64,000 nt of DNA from Isoperla grammatica (lineage: Eukaryota; Arthropoda; Insecta; Plecoptera; Perlodidae). The DNA lies in NCBI GenBank assembly GCA_945910005.1, contig CAMDTW010000642.1, positions 1,116,001 to 1,180,000 of the forward strand. Direction: 5' to 3'. Below are positions 12,481 through 26,089 of this stretch, one piece after another. The position numbers were made by a program, and so were the translations under genes. Position 1 is the first letter of the stretch. Each line of letters opens with the position of its first letter. The notes beneath the pieces are model-generated. The model did no database searches and was not told the origin of the DNA. It was given only the letters and a program-made list of their open reading frames with translations.

Positions 12481-14171
12481 TCACAAGCAAGGAAACATGC
12501 GTTGTCCTCATACGTTGCATGTAGTTGCCTTCATATCACTTACTTAGCGCAGGGTTTATCAAGTACAGTCACCGTCACAATAGAGAAAACATGCGTTGTC
12601 CTAATACGTTGCATGTAGTGGCTTTCATGTCACTGACTTAGCGCAGGGTTTATCAGGTACAGTCACCGTCACAATAGAGAAAACATGCGTTGTCCTGATA
12701 CGTTGCATGTAGTGCCTTCTATGTCACTGACTTAGCGCAGGGTTTATCAAGTACAGTCACCGTTACAAGCAAGGAAACATGCGTTGTCCTCATACGTTGC
12801 ATGTAGTGGCTTCTATGTCACTGACTTAGCGCAGGGTTTATCAAGTACAGTCACCGTCACAAGCAAGGAAACATGAGTTGTCCTGATATGTTGCATGTAG
12901 TGGCTTCTATGTCACTGACTTAGCGCAGGGTTTATCAGGTACAGTCACCGTCACAAGCGAGGAAACATGCGTTGTTCTGATATGTTGCATGTAGTGGCTT
13001 CTATTCACTGACTTAGCCCAGGGTTTATCAAGTACAGTCACCGTCACAATAGACAAAACATGCGTAGTCCTGATACGTTGCATGTAGTAGCTTCTATGTC
13101 ACTGACTTGGCGCAGGGTTTATCAAGTACAGTCACCGTCACAAGCAAGTAAACATGCGTTGTGCTGATACGTTGCATGTAATGGCTTTCATGTCACTGAC
13201 TTAGCGCAGGGTTTATCAAGTACAGTCACCGTCACAAGCAAGGAAACATGCGTTGTCCTGATACGTTGCATGTAGTGGCTTCTATGTCACTGACTTAGCG
13301 CAGGGTTTATCAGGTACAGTCACCGTCACAATAGAGAAAACATGCGTTGTCCTGATACGTTGCATGTAGTGCCTTCTATGTCACTGACTTAGCGCAGGGT
13401 TTATCAAGTACAGTCACCGTTACAAGCAAGGAAACATGCGTTGTCCTCATACGTTGCATGTAGTGGCTTCTATGTCACTGACTTAGCGCAGGGTTTATCA
13501 AGTACAGTCACCGTCACAAGCAAGAAAACAAGAGTTGTCCTGATATGTTGCATGTAGTGGCTTCTATGTCACTGACTTAGCGCAGAGTTTATCAAGTACA
13601 GTCACCGTCACAAGCAAGGAAACATGCGTTGTCCTGATATGTTGCATGTAGTGGCTTTCATGTCACTGACTAAGCGCAGGGTTTATCAAGTACAGTCACC
13701 GTCACAAGCAAGAAAACCTGCGTTGTTCTGATACGTTGCATGTAGGGGCTTCTATGTCACTGACTTAGCAAAGGGTTTATCAAGTACAGTCACCGTCACA
13801 AGCAAGGAAACATGCGTTGTCCTCATACGTTGCATGTAGTGGCTGTTATGTAACTGACTTAGCGCAGGGTTTATCAAGTACAGTCACCGTCTCAAGCGAG
13901 GAAACATGCGTTGTCCTGATACGTTGCATGTAGTGGCTTCTATGTCACTGACTTAGCGCAGATTTTATCAAGTACAGTCACCGTCACAAGCGAGGAAACA
14001 TTCGTTGTCCTGATATGTTGCATTAAGGGGCTTATATGTCACTGACTTAGCGCAGGGTTTATCAAGTACAGTCAACGTCACAAGCGAGAAAACATGCGTT
14101 GTCCTGATACGTTGCATGTAGTGGCTTTCATGTCACTGACTTAGCGCAGGGTTTATCAAGTACAGTCACCG
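12481..14171 (+). repeat. 1,691-bp tandem duplication, right copy
   Basis: Right copy of the block beginning near 10,790. It ends where the sequence moves on to the GCGACGAAAC monomer (about 14,178), whereas the left copy returns at the same point to the start of the block. That is the expected structure of a simple tandem duplication by unequal exchange. Private changes seen here include TTAGCAAAGGG near 13,767 and GCAGATTTT near 13,958. Confidence 0.85.
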
Positions 14172-16675
14172 TCACAAGCGACGAAACATGCGTTGTCGTC
14201 ATATGTTGCATGTAGTGACTTTCATGTCACTGACTTAGCGCAGGGTTTATCAAGTTCAGTCACCGTCACAACCAAGGAAACATGCGTTGTCCTGACACGT
14301 TGCATGTAGTGGCTTCTATAACACTGACTTAGCGCAGGGTTTATCAAGTACAGTCACCGTCACAAGCGAGGAAACATGCGTTGTCCTCATACGTTGCTAG
14401 TAGTGGCCTTCATGTCACTGACTTAGGGCAGGGTTTATCAAGTACAGTCACCGTCACAAGCAAGGAAACATGCGTTGTCCTGATATGTTGCATGTAGTGG
14501 CTTCTATGTCACTGACTTAGCGCAGGGTTTATTAAGTACAGTCACCGTCACAAGCGAGGAAACCTGCGTTGTCCTGATACGTTGCATATAGTGGCTTTTA
14601 TGTCACTGACTTAGCGCAGGGTTTTGTCAAGTACAGTCACCGTCACAAGCAAGGAAACATGCGTTGTCCTGATATGTTCATGTAGTGGCTTTTAAGTCAC
14701 TGACTTAGCGCAGGGTTTATTAAGTACACCCACCGTCACAAGCAAGGAAACATGCGTTGTCCACATACGTTGCATGTAGTGGCTTCTATGTCACTGAATT
14801 AGCGCAAGGTTTATCAAGTACAGTCACCGTCACAAGCAAGGAAACATGCGTTGTCCTCATACGTTGCATGTAGTGGCTTTCATGTCACTGACTTAGCGCA
14901 GGGTTTATCAAGTACAGTCACCGTCACAAGCAAGGAAACATGCGTTGTCCTCATACGTTGCATGTATTGGCTTCTATGTCACTGACTTAGCGCAGGGTTT
15001 ATCAAGTACAGTCACCGTCACAAGCAAGGAAACATGCGTGTTCCTGATACGTTGCATGTAGTGGCTTCTATGTCACTGACTTAGCGCAGGGTTTATCAAG
15101 TACAGTCACCGTCACAAGCAAGGAAACATGCGTTGTCCTGATATGTTGCATGTAGTGGCTTCTATGTCACTGAAGTAGCGCAGGGTTTATAAAGTACAGT
15201 CACCGTCACACGCGAGGAAACATGCGTTGTCCTCATATGTTGCATGTAGTGGCTTCTATGTCACTGACTTAGCGCAGGGTTTATCAAGTACATTCACCTC
15301 ACAAGCAAGGAAACATGCGTTGTCCTCATACGTTGCATGTAGTGGCTTCTATGTCACTGACTTAGCGCAGGGTTTATCAAGTACAGTCACCGTCACAAGC
15401 GATGAAACATGCGTTGTCCTGATATGTTGCATGTAGTGGCTTTCATGTCACTGACTAAGCGCAGGGTTTATCAAGTACAGTCACCTTCACATGCAAGGAA
15501 ACATGCGTTGTCCTCATACGTTGCAGGAAGTGGCTTCTATGTGACTGACTTAGCGCAGGGTTTATCAAGTACAGTCACCGTCACAAGCAAGAAACATGCG
15601 TTGTCCTCATACGTTGCATGTAGTGGCTTCTATGTCACTGACTTAGCGCAGGGTTTATCAAGTACAGTCACCGTCACAAGCGAGGAAACATGCGTTATCC
15701 TGATACGTTGCATGTAGTGGCTTCTATGTCACTGACTTAGCGCAGGGTTTATCAAGTACAGTCACCGTCAGAAAAGAGGAAACATGCGTTGTCCTGATAT
15801 GTTGCATGAAGTGGCTTCTATGTCACTGACTAAGCGCAGGGTTTATCAAGTACAGTCACCGTCACAAGCAAGGAAACATGAGTTGTCCTGGTATGTTGCA
15901 TGAAGTGGCTTCTATGTCACTGACTTAGCGCAGGGTTTATCAAGTACAGTCACCGCCACAAGCAAGGAAACATGCGTTGTCCTGATACGTTGCATGTAGT
16001 GGCTTCTATGTCACTGACTTAGCGCAGGGTTTATCAAGTACAGTCACCGTCACAAGCAAGGAAACATGCGTTGTCCTCATACGTCTCATGTAGTGGCTTC
16101 TATGTCACTGACTAAGCGCAGGGTTTATCAAGTACAGTCACCGTCACAAGCGAGGAAACATGCGTTGTCCTGATACGTTGCATGTAGTGGCTTCTATGTC
16201 ACTGACATAGCGCAGGTTTTATCAAGTACAGTCACCGTTACAAGCGAGGAAACATTCGTTGTCCTGATATGTTGCATTAAGTGGCTTATATGTCACTGAC
16301 TTAGCGCAGGGTTTATCAAGTACAGTCAACGTCACAAGCGAGAAAACATGCGTTGTCCTGATACGTTGCATGTAGTGGCTTTCATGTCACTGACTTAGCG
16401 CAGGGTTTATCAAGTACAGTCACCGTCACAAGCGACGAAACATGCGTTGTCGTCATATGTTGCATGTAGTGGCTTTCATGTCACTGACTTAGCGCAGGGT
16501 TTATCAAGTTCAGTCACCGTCACAACCAAGGAAACATGCGTTGTCCTGACACGTTGCATGTAGTGGCTTCTATAACACTGACTTAGCGCAGGGTTAATCA
16601 AGTAGAGTCACCGTCACAAGCGAGGAAACATGCGTTGTCCTCATACGTTGCAAGTAGTGTCCTTCATGTCACTGA

Positions 16676-19600
16676 CTTAGGGCAGGGTTGATCAAGTACA
16701 GTCACCGTCACAAGCAAGGAAGCATGCGTTGTCCTCATATGTTGCATGTAGTTGCTTCTATGTCACTGACTTAGCGCAGGGTTTATCAAGCACAGTCACC
16801 GTCACAAGCAAGGAAACATGCGTTGTCCTGATATGTTGCATGTAGTGGCTTCTATGTCACTGACTTAGCGCAGGGTTTATCAAGTACAGTCACCGTCACA
16901 AGCAAGGAAACATGAGTTGTCCTGATATGTTGCATTTAGTGGCTTCTATGTCACTGACTTAGCGCAAGAATTATCAAGTACAGTCACAGTCACAAGCAAG
17001 GAAACATGCGTTGTCCTCATACGTTGCATGTAGTGGCTTTCATGTCACTGACTTAGCGCAGGGTTTATCAAGTACAGTCACTGTCACAAGCAAGAAAACA
17101 AGCGTTGTCCTCATACGTTGCATGAAGTGGCTTCTATGTCACTGATTTGGCGCAGGGTTTATCAAGTACAGTCACCGTCACAAGCAAGGAAACATGCGTT
17201 GTCCTGATACGTTGCATGTAGTGGCTTCTATGTCACTGACTTAGCGCAGGGTTAATCAAGTACAGTCACCGTCACAAGCAAGGAAACATGCGTTGTCCTC
17301 ATACGTTGCATGTAGTGGCTTTCATGTCACTGACTTAGCGCAGGGTTTATCAAGTACAGTCACCGTCACAAGCAAGGAAACATGCGTTGTCCTCATACGT
17401 TGCATGTAGTTGCCTTCATGTCACTTACTTAGCGCAGGGTTTATCAAGTACAGTCACCGTCACAATAGAGAAAACATGCGTTGTCCTAATACGTTGCATG
17501 TAGTGGCTTTCATGTCACTGACTTAGCGCAGGGTTTATCAAGTACAGTCACCGTCACAAGCGAGGAAACATGCGTTGTTCTGATATGTTGCATGTAGTGG
17601 CTTCTATTCACTGACTTAGCCCAGGGTTTATCAAGTACAGTCACCGTCACAATAGACAAAACATGCGTTGTCCTGATACGTTGCATGTAGTAGCTTCTAT
17701 GTCACTGACTTGGCGCAGGGTTTATCAAGTACAGTCACCGTCACAAGCAAGTAAACATGCGTTGTGCTGATACGTTGCATGTAATGGCTTTCATGTCACT
17801 GACTTAGCGCAGGGTTTATCAAGTACAGTCACCGTCACAAGCAAGGAAACATGCGTTGTCCTGATACGTTGCATGTAGTGGCTTCTATGTCACTGACTTA
17901 GCGCAGGGTTTATCAAGTACAGTCACCGTCACAATAGAGAAAACATGCGTTGTCCTGATACGTTGCATGTAGTGCCTTCTATGTCACTGACTTAGCGCAG
18001 GGTTTATCAAGTACAGTCACCGTTACAAGCAAGGAAACATGCGTTGTCCTCATACGTTGCATGTAGTGGCTTCTATGTCACTGACTTAGCGCAGGGTTTA
18101 TCAAGTACAGTCACCGTCACAAGCAAGGAAACATGAGTTGTCCTGATATGTTGCATGTAGTGGCTTCTATTTCACTGACTTAGCGCAGAGTTTATCAAGT
18201 ACAGTCACCGTCACAAGCAAGGAAACATCCGTTGTCCTGATATGTTGCATGTAGTGGCTTTCATGTCACTGACTAAGCGCAGGGTTTATCAAGTACAGTC
18301 ACCGTCACAAGCAAGAAAACCTGCGTTGTTCTGATACGTTGCATGTAGGGGCTTCTATGTCACTGACTAAGCGCAGGGTTTATCAAGTACAGTCACCGTC
18401 ACAAGCAAGGAAACATGCGTTGTCCTCATACGTTGCATGTAGTGGCTTCTATGTCACTGACTTAGCGCAGGGTTTATCAAGTACAGTCACCGTCACAAGC
18501 GAGGAAACATGCGTTGTCCTGATACGTTGCATGTAGTGGCTTCTATGTCACTGACTTAGCGCAGGTTTTATCAAGTACAGTCACCGTCACAAGCGAGGAA
18601 ACATTCGTTGTCCTGATATTTTGCATTAAGTGGCTTATATGTCACTGACTTAGCGCAGGGTTTATCAAGTACAGTCAACGTCACAAGCGAGAAAACATGC
18701 GTTGTCCTGATACGTTGCATGTAGTGGCTTTCATGTCACTGACTTAGCGCAGGGTTTATCAAGTACAGTCACCGTCACAAGCGACGAAACATGCGTTGTC
18801 GTCATATGTTGCATTTAGTGACTTTCATGTCACTGACTTAGCGCAGGGTTTATCAAGTTCAGTCACCGTCACAACCAAGGAAACATGCGTTGTCCTGACA
18901 CGTTGCATGTAGTGGCTTCTATAACACTGACTTAGCGCAGGGTTTATCAAGTACAGTCACCGTCACAAGCGAGGAAACATGCGTTGTCCACATACGTTGC
19001 AAGTAGTGGCCTTCATGTCACTGACTTAGGGCAGGGTTTATCAAGTACAGTCACCGTCACAAGCAAGGAAACATGCGTTGTCCTCATATGTTGCATGTAG
19101 TTGCTTCTATGTCACTGACTTAGCGCAGGGTTTATCAAGTACAGTCACCGTCACAAGCAAGGAAACATGCGTTGTCCTGATATGTTGCATGTAGTGGCTT
19201 CCATGTCACTGACTTAGCGCAGGGTTTATTAAGTACAGTCACCGTCACAAGCAAGGAAACATGAGTTGTCCTGATATGTTGCATTTAGTGGCTTCTATGT
19301 CACTGACATAGCGCAAGAATTATCAAGTACAGTCACCGTCACAAGCGAGGAAACCTGCGTTGTCCTGATACGTTGCATATAGTGGCTTTTATGTCACTGA
19401 CTTAGCGCAGGGTTTTGTCAAGTACAGTCACCGTCACAAGCAAGGAAATATGCGTTGTCCTGATATGTTCATGTAGTGGCTTTTAAGTCACTGACTTAGC
19501 GCAGGGTTTATCAAGTACACCCACCGTCACAAGCAAGGAAACATGCGTTGTCCACATACGTTGCATGTAGTGGCTTCTATGTCACTGAATTAGCGCAAGG

Positions 19601-22600
19601 TTTATCAAGTACAGTCACCGTCACAAGCAAGGAAACATGCGTTGTCCTCATACGTTGCATGTAGTGGCTTTCATGTCACTGACTTAGCGCAGGGTTTATC
19701 AAGTACAGTCACCGTCACAAGCAAGGAAACATGCGTTGTCCTCATACGTTGCATGTATTGGCTTCTATGTCACTGACTTAGCGCAGGGTTTATCAAGTAC
19801 AGTCACCGTCACAAGCAAGGAAACATGCGTGTTCCTGATACGTTGCATGTAGTGGCTTCTATGTCACTGACTTAGCGCAGGGTTTATCAAGTACAGTCAC
19901 CGTCACAAGCAAGGAAACATGCGTTGTCCTGATATGTTGCATGTAGTGGCTTCTATGTCACTGACTTAGCGCAGGGTTTATAAAGTACAGTCACCGTCAC
20001 ACGCGAGGAAACATGCGTTGTCCTCATATGTTGCATGTAGTGGCTTCTATGTCACTGACTTAGCGCAGGGTTTATCAAGTACAGTCACCGTCACAAGCAA
20101 GGAAACATGCGTTGTCCTCATACGTTGCATGTAGTGGCTTCTATGTCACTGACTTAGCGCAGGGTTTATCAAGTACAGTCACCGTCACAAGCGATGAAAC
20201 ATGCGTTGTCCTGATATGTTGCATGTAGTGGCTTTCATGTCACTGACTTAGCGCAGGGTTTATCAAGTACAGTCACCTTCACATGCAAGGAAACATGCGT
20301 TGTCCTCATACGTTGCAGGTAGTGGCTTCTATGTCACTGACTTAGCGCAGGGTTTATCAAGTACAGTCACCGTCACAAGCAAGGAAACATGCGTTGTCCT
20401 GATATGTTGCATGTAGTGGCTTCTATGTCACTGACTTAGCGCAGGGTTTATCAAGTACAGTCACCGTCGCAAGCAAGGAAACATGCGTTGTCCTGATATG
20501 TTGCATGTAGTGGCTTCTATGTCATTGACTTAGCGCAGGGTTTATCAAGTACAGTCACCGTCACAAGCGAAGAAACATGCGTTGTCCTCATACGTTGCAT
20601 GTAGTGGCTTCTGTGTCACTGACTTAGCGCAGGGTTTATCAAGTACAGTCACCGTCACAAGCGAGGAAACATGCGTTGTCCTGATATGTTGCATGAAGTT
20701 GCTTCTATGTCACTGACTTAGCGCAGGGTTTATCAAGTACAGTCCCCGTCACAAGCGAGGAAACATGCGTTGTCCTCATTCGTTGCAATTAGTGGCTTCT
20801 ATGTCACTGACTTAGCGCAGGGTTTATCAAGTACAGTCACCGTCACAAGCGAGGAAACATGCGTTATCCTGATACGTTGCATGTAGTGGCTTCTATGTCA
20901 CTGACTTAGCGCAGGGTTTATCAAGTACAGTCACCGTCACAATAGAGGAAACATGCGTTGTCCTGATATGTTGCATGAAGTGGCTTCTATGTCACTGACT
21001 AAGCGCAGGGTTTATCATGTACAGTCACCGTCACAAGCAAGGAAACATGCGTTGTCCTGATATGTTGCATGAAGTAGCTTCTAAGTCACTGACTTAGTGC
21101 AGGGTTTATCAAGTACAGTCACCCTGACAATAGAGTAACATGCGTTGTCCTGATATGTTGCATGTAGTGGCTTCTATGTCACTGACTAAGCGCAGGGTTT
21201 AACAAGCAAGGAAACATGCGTTGTCCTGATATGTTGCATGTAGTGGCTTCTATGTCATTGACTTAGCGCAGGGTTTATCAAGTACAGTCACCGTCACAAG
21301 CGAGGAAACATGCGTTGTCCTCATACGTTGCATGTAGTGGCTTCTGTGTCACTGACTTAGCGCAGGGTTTATCAAGTACAGTCACCGTCACAAGCGAGGA
21401 AACATGCGTTTTCCTGATATGTTGCATGAAGTTGCTTCTATGTCACTGACTTAGCGCAGGGTTTATCAAGTACAGTCCCCGTCACAAGCGAGGAAACATG
21501 CGCTGTCCTCATTCGTTGCATTTAGTGGCTTCTATGTCACTGACTTAGCGCAGGGTTTATCAAGTACAGTCACCGTCACAAGCGAGGAAACATGCGTTAT
21601 CCTGATACGTTGCATGTAGTGGCTTCTATGTCACTGACTTAGCGCAGGGTTTATCAAGTACAGTCACCGTCACAATAGAGGAAACATGCGTTGTCCTGAT
21701 ATGTTGCATGAAGTGGCTTCTATGTCACTGACTAAGCGCAGGGTTTATCAAGTACAGTCAACGCCACAAGCAAGGAAACATGCGTTGTCCTGATACGTTG
21801 CATGTAGTGGCTTATATGTCACTGACTAAGCGCAGGGTTTATCAAGTACAGTCACCGTCACAAGCAAGGAAACATGCGTTGTCCTCATATGTTGCATGAA
21901 GTGGCTTCTATGTCACTGACTTAGCGCAGGGTTTATTGAGTACAGTCACCGTCACAAGCAAGGAAACATGCGTTGTCCTGATACGTTGCATGAAGTGGCT
22001 TCCATGTCACTGACTAAGCGCAGGGTTTATCAAGTACAGTCACCGTCACAAGCAAGGAAACATGCGTTGTCCTGATATGTTGCATGAAGTAGCTTCTAAG
22101 TCACTGACTTAGCGCAGGGTTTATCAAGTACAGTCACCCTCACAATAGAGTAACATGCGTTATCCTCATACGTTGCATGAAGTGGCTTCTATGTCACTGA
22201 CTTTGCGCAGGGTTTATCAAGTACAGTCACCGTCACAAGCAAGAAAACATGCGTTGTCCTGATATGTTGCATGTAGTGGCTTCTATGTCACTGACTTAGC
22301 GCAGGGTTTATTAAGTACAGTCACCGTCACAAGCAAGGAAACATGCGTTGTCCTGATATGTTGCATGTTGTGGCTTCTATGTCACTGACTTAGCGCAGGG
22401 TTTATCAAGTACAGTCACCGTCACAATAGAGGAAACATGCGTTGTCCTGATATGTTGCATGTAGTGGCTTTCATGTCACTGACTTAGCGCAGGGTTTATC
22501 AAGTACAGTCAACGTCACATGCAAGGAAACATGCATTGTCCTGATATGTTGCATGTAGTGGCTTCTATGTCACTGACTTAGCGCAGGGTTTATCAAGTAC

Positions 22601-23611
22601 AGTCACCGTCACACTAGAGAAAACATGCGTTGTCCTGATACGTTGCATGTAGTGGCTTTCATGTCACTGACTTAGCGCAGGGTTTATCAAGTTCAGTCAC
22701 CGTCACAAGCGAGGAAACATGCGTTGTTCTGATATGTTGCATGTAGTGGCTTCTATTTCACTGACTAAGCCCAGGGTTTATCAAGTACAGTCACCGTCAC
22801 AATAGAGGAAACATGCGTCGTCCTGATACGTTTTATGTAGTGGCTTCTATGTAACTGACTTAGTGCAGGGTTTATCAAGTACAGTCACCGTCACAAGCAA
22901 GTAAACATGCGTTGTGCTGATACGTTGCATGTAGTGGCTTTCATGTCACTGACTTAGCGCAGGGTTTATCAAGTACAGTCACCTTCACATGCAAGGAAAC
23001 ATGCGTTGTCCTCATACGTTGCAGGTAGTGGCTTCTATGTCACTGACTTAGCGCAGAGTTTATCAAGTACAGTCACCGTCACAAGCAAGGAAACATGCGT
23101 TGTCCTGATATGTTGCATGTAGTGGCTTCTATGTCACTGACTTAGCGCAGGGTTTATCAAGTACAGTCACCGTCGCAAGCAAGGAAACGTGCGTTGTCCT
23201 GATATGTTGCATGTAGTGGCTTCTATGTCATTGACTTAGCGCAGGGTTTATCAAGTACAGTCACCGTCACAAGCGAGGAAACATGCGTTGTCCTCATACG
23301 TTGCATGTAGTGGCTTATATGTCACTGACTTAGCGCAGAGTTTATCAAGTACAGTCAACGTCACAAGCGAGAAAACATGCGTTGTCCTGATACGTTGCAT
23401 GTAGTGGTTTTCATGTCACTTACTTAGCGCAGGGTTTATCAAGTACAGTGACCGTCACAACCAAGGAAACATGCGTTGTCCTGACACGTTGCATGTAGTG
23501 GCTTCTATAACACTGACTTAGCGCAGGGTTAATCAAGTACAGTCACCGTCACAAGCGAGGAAACATGCGTTGTCCTCATACGTTGCAAGTAGTGGCCTTC
23601 ATGTCACTGAC
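16676..23611 (+). repeat. HOR unit 2, 6,936 bp
   Basis: About 74 monomers, and the clearest complete copy of the marker order: anchor 16,676, AATAGACAAAAC 17,651, ATTCG 18,603, TTAGGGC/GGGTTTATC 19,026, GTTTTGTCAA 19,412, TAGAGTAAC 21,131 and 22,146, GCGTCGTCC 22,815. The left part reappears in unit 3 with an exact 6,935-bp shift: 17,651 to 24,586, 18,603 to 25,538, and 19,412 to 26,347. No gene is present. Confidence 0.85.
21191..21212 (+). repeat. Monomer with 18-bp deletion, copy 1
   Basis: The core is shortened so that GGGTTTAACAAG runs straight into CAAGG, losing about 18 bp of the TATCAAGTACAGTCAC region. The normal monomer carries CAAG at both ends of the lost segment, so a CAAG microhomology deletion or slippage explains it. 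The same lesion occurs at about 28,501-28,522 and 30,929-30,950. Confidence 0.8.
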
Positions 23612-26089
23612 TTAGGGCAGGGTTGATCAAGTACAGTCACCGTCACAAGCAAGGAAACATGCGTTGTCCTCATATGTTGCATGTAGTTGCTTCTATGTCA
23701 CTGACTTAGCGCAGGGTTTATCAAGTACAGTCACCGTCACAAGCAAGGAAACATGCGTTGTCCTGATATGTTGCATGTAGTGGCTTCTATGTCACTGACT
23801 TAGCGCAGGGTTTATCAAGTACAGTCACCGTCACAAGCAAGGAAACATGAGTTGTCCTGATATGTTGCATTTAGTGGCTTCTATGTCACTGACTTTGCGC
23901 AAGAATGATCAAGTACAGTCACAGTCACAAGCAAGGAAACATGCGTTGTCCTCATACGTTGCATGTAGTGGCTTTCATGTCACTGACTTAGCGCAGGGTT
24001 TATCAAGTACAGTCACCGTCACAAGCAAGAAAACAAGCGTTGTCCTCATACGTTGCATGAAGTGGCTTCTATGTCACTGATTTGGCGCAGGGTTTATCAA
24101 GTACAGTCACCGTCACAAGCAAGGAAACATGCGTTGTCCTGATACGTTGCATGTAGTGGCTTCTATGTCACTGACTTAGCGCAGGGTTAATCAAGTACAG
24201 TCACCGTCACAAGCAAGGAAACATGCGTTGTCCTCATACGTTGCATGTAGTGGCTTTCATGTCACTGACTTAGCGCAGGGTTTATCAAGTACAGTCACCG
24301 TCACAAGCAAGGAAACATGCGTTGTCCTCATACGTTGCATGTAGTTGACTTCATGTCACTTACTTAGCGCAGGGTTTATCAAGTACAGTCACCGTCACAA
24401 TAGAGAAAACATGCGTTGTCCTAATACGTTGCATGTAGTGGCTTTCATGTCACTGACTTAGCGCAGGGTAAATCAAGTACAGTCACCGTCACAAGCGAGG
24501 AAACATGCGTTGTTCTGATATGTTGCATGTAGTGGCTTCTATTCACTGACTTAGCCCAGGGTTTATCAAGTACAGTCACCGTCACAATAGACAAAACATG
24601 CGTTGTCCTGATACGTTGCATGTAGTAGCTTCTATGTCACTGACTTGGCGCAGGGTTTATCAAGTACAGTCACCGTCACAAGCAAGTAAACATGCGTTGT
24701 GCAGATACGTTGCATGTAATGGCTTTCATGTCACTGACTTAGCGCAGGGTTTATCAAGTACAGTCACCGTCACAAGCAAGGAAACATGCGTTGTCCTGAT
24801 ACGTTGCATGTAGTGGCTTCTATGTCACTGACTTAGCGCAGGGTTTATCAAGTACAGTCACCGTCACAATAGAGAAAACATGCGTTGTCCTGATACGTTG
24901 CATGTAGTGCCTTCTATGTCACTGACTTAGCGCAGGGTTTATCAAGTACAGTCACCGTTACAAGCAAGGAAACATGCGTTGTCCTCATACGTTGCATGTA
25001 GTGGCTTCTATGTCACTGACTTAGCGCAGGGTTTATCAAGTACAGTCACCGTCACAAGCAAGGAAACATGAGTTGTCCTGATATGTTGCATGTAGTGGCT
25101 TCTATGTCATTGACTTAGCGCAGAGTTTATCAAGTACAGTCACCGTCACAAGCAAGGAAACATGCGTTGTCCTGATATGTTGCATGTAGTGGCTTTCATA
25201 TCACTGACTAAGCGCAGGGTTTATCAAGTACAGTCACCGTCACAAGCAAGAAAACCTGCGTTGTTCTGATACGTTGCATGTAGGGGCTTCTATGTCACTG
25301 ACTTAGCGCAGGGTTTTTCAAGTACAGTCACCGTCACAAGCAAGGAAACATGCGTTGTCCTCATACGTTGCATGTAGTGGCTTCTATGTCACTGACTTAG
25401 CGCAGGGTTTATCAAGTACAGTCACCGTCACAAGCGAGGAAACATGCGTTGTCCTGATACGTTGCATGTAGTGGCTTCTATGTCACTGACTTAGCGCAGG
25501 TTTTATCAAGTACAGTCACCGTCACAAGCGAGGAAACATTCGTTGTCCTGATATGTTGCATTAAGTGGCTTATATGTCACTGACTTAGCGCAGGGTTTAT
25601 CAAGTACAGTCAACGTCACAAGCGAGAAAACATGCGTTGTCCTGATACGTTGCATGTAGTGGCTTTCATGTCACTGACTTAGCGCAGGGTTTATCAAGTA
25701 CAGTCACCGTCACAAGCGACGAAACATGCGTTGTCGTCATATGTTGCATGTAGTGACTTTCATGTCACTGACTTAGCGCAGGGTTTATCAAGTTCAGTCA
25801 CCGTCACAACGAAGGAAACATGCGTTGTCCTGACACGTTGCATGTAGTGGCTTCTATAACACTGACTTAGCGCAGGGTTTATCAAGTACAGTCACCGTCA
25901 CAAGCGAGGAAACATGCGTTGTCCTCATACGTTGCAAGTAGTGGCCTTCATGTCACTGACTTAGGGCAGGGTTTATCAAGTACAGTCACCGTGACAAGCA
26001 AGGAAACATGCGTTGTCCTCATATGTTGCATGTAGTTTCTTCTATGTCACTGAAAAAGCGCAGGGTTTATCAAGTACAGTTACCGTCAC

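Larger units (their letters stand above)
10195..16675 (+). repeat. HOR unit 1, 6,481 bp
   Basis: It runs from one anchor monomer (TTAGGGC followed by GGGTTGATC) to the next, about 69 monomers. It contains AATAGACAAAAC at 11,357 and 13,048, AACATTCGTTG at 12,309, 14,000 and 16,254, the TTAGGGC/GGGTTTATC variant at 14,423, and GTTTTGTCAA at 14,621. AATAGACAAAAC and the ATTCG marker are doubled because of the 1,691-bp tandem duplication inside the unit. No gene is present. Confidence 0.8.

Noticed and set aside
15227..15717. Protein-coding genes from the 65-102-codon open frames, such as 15,227-15,436 and 15,409-15,717
   Set aside because: Every such frame lies on the plus strand, spans about two to three monomers and begins at a repeat-borne ATG or TTG. 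The frames differ only where a repeat TAG is mutated or the phase is shifted by a small indel. No domain, signal or codon pattern supports a gene.
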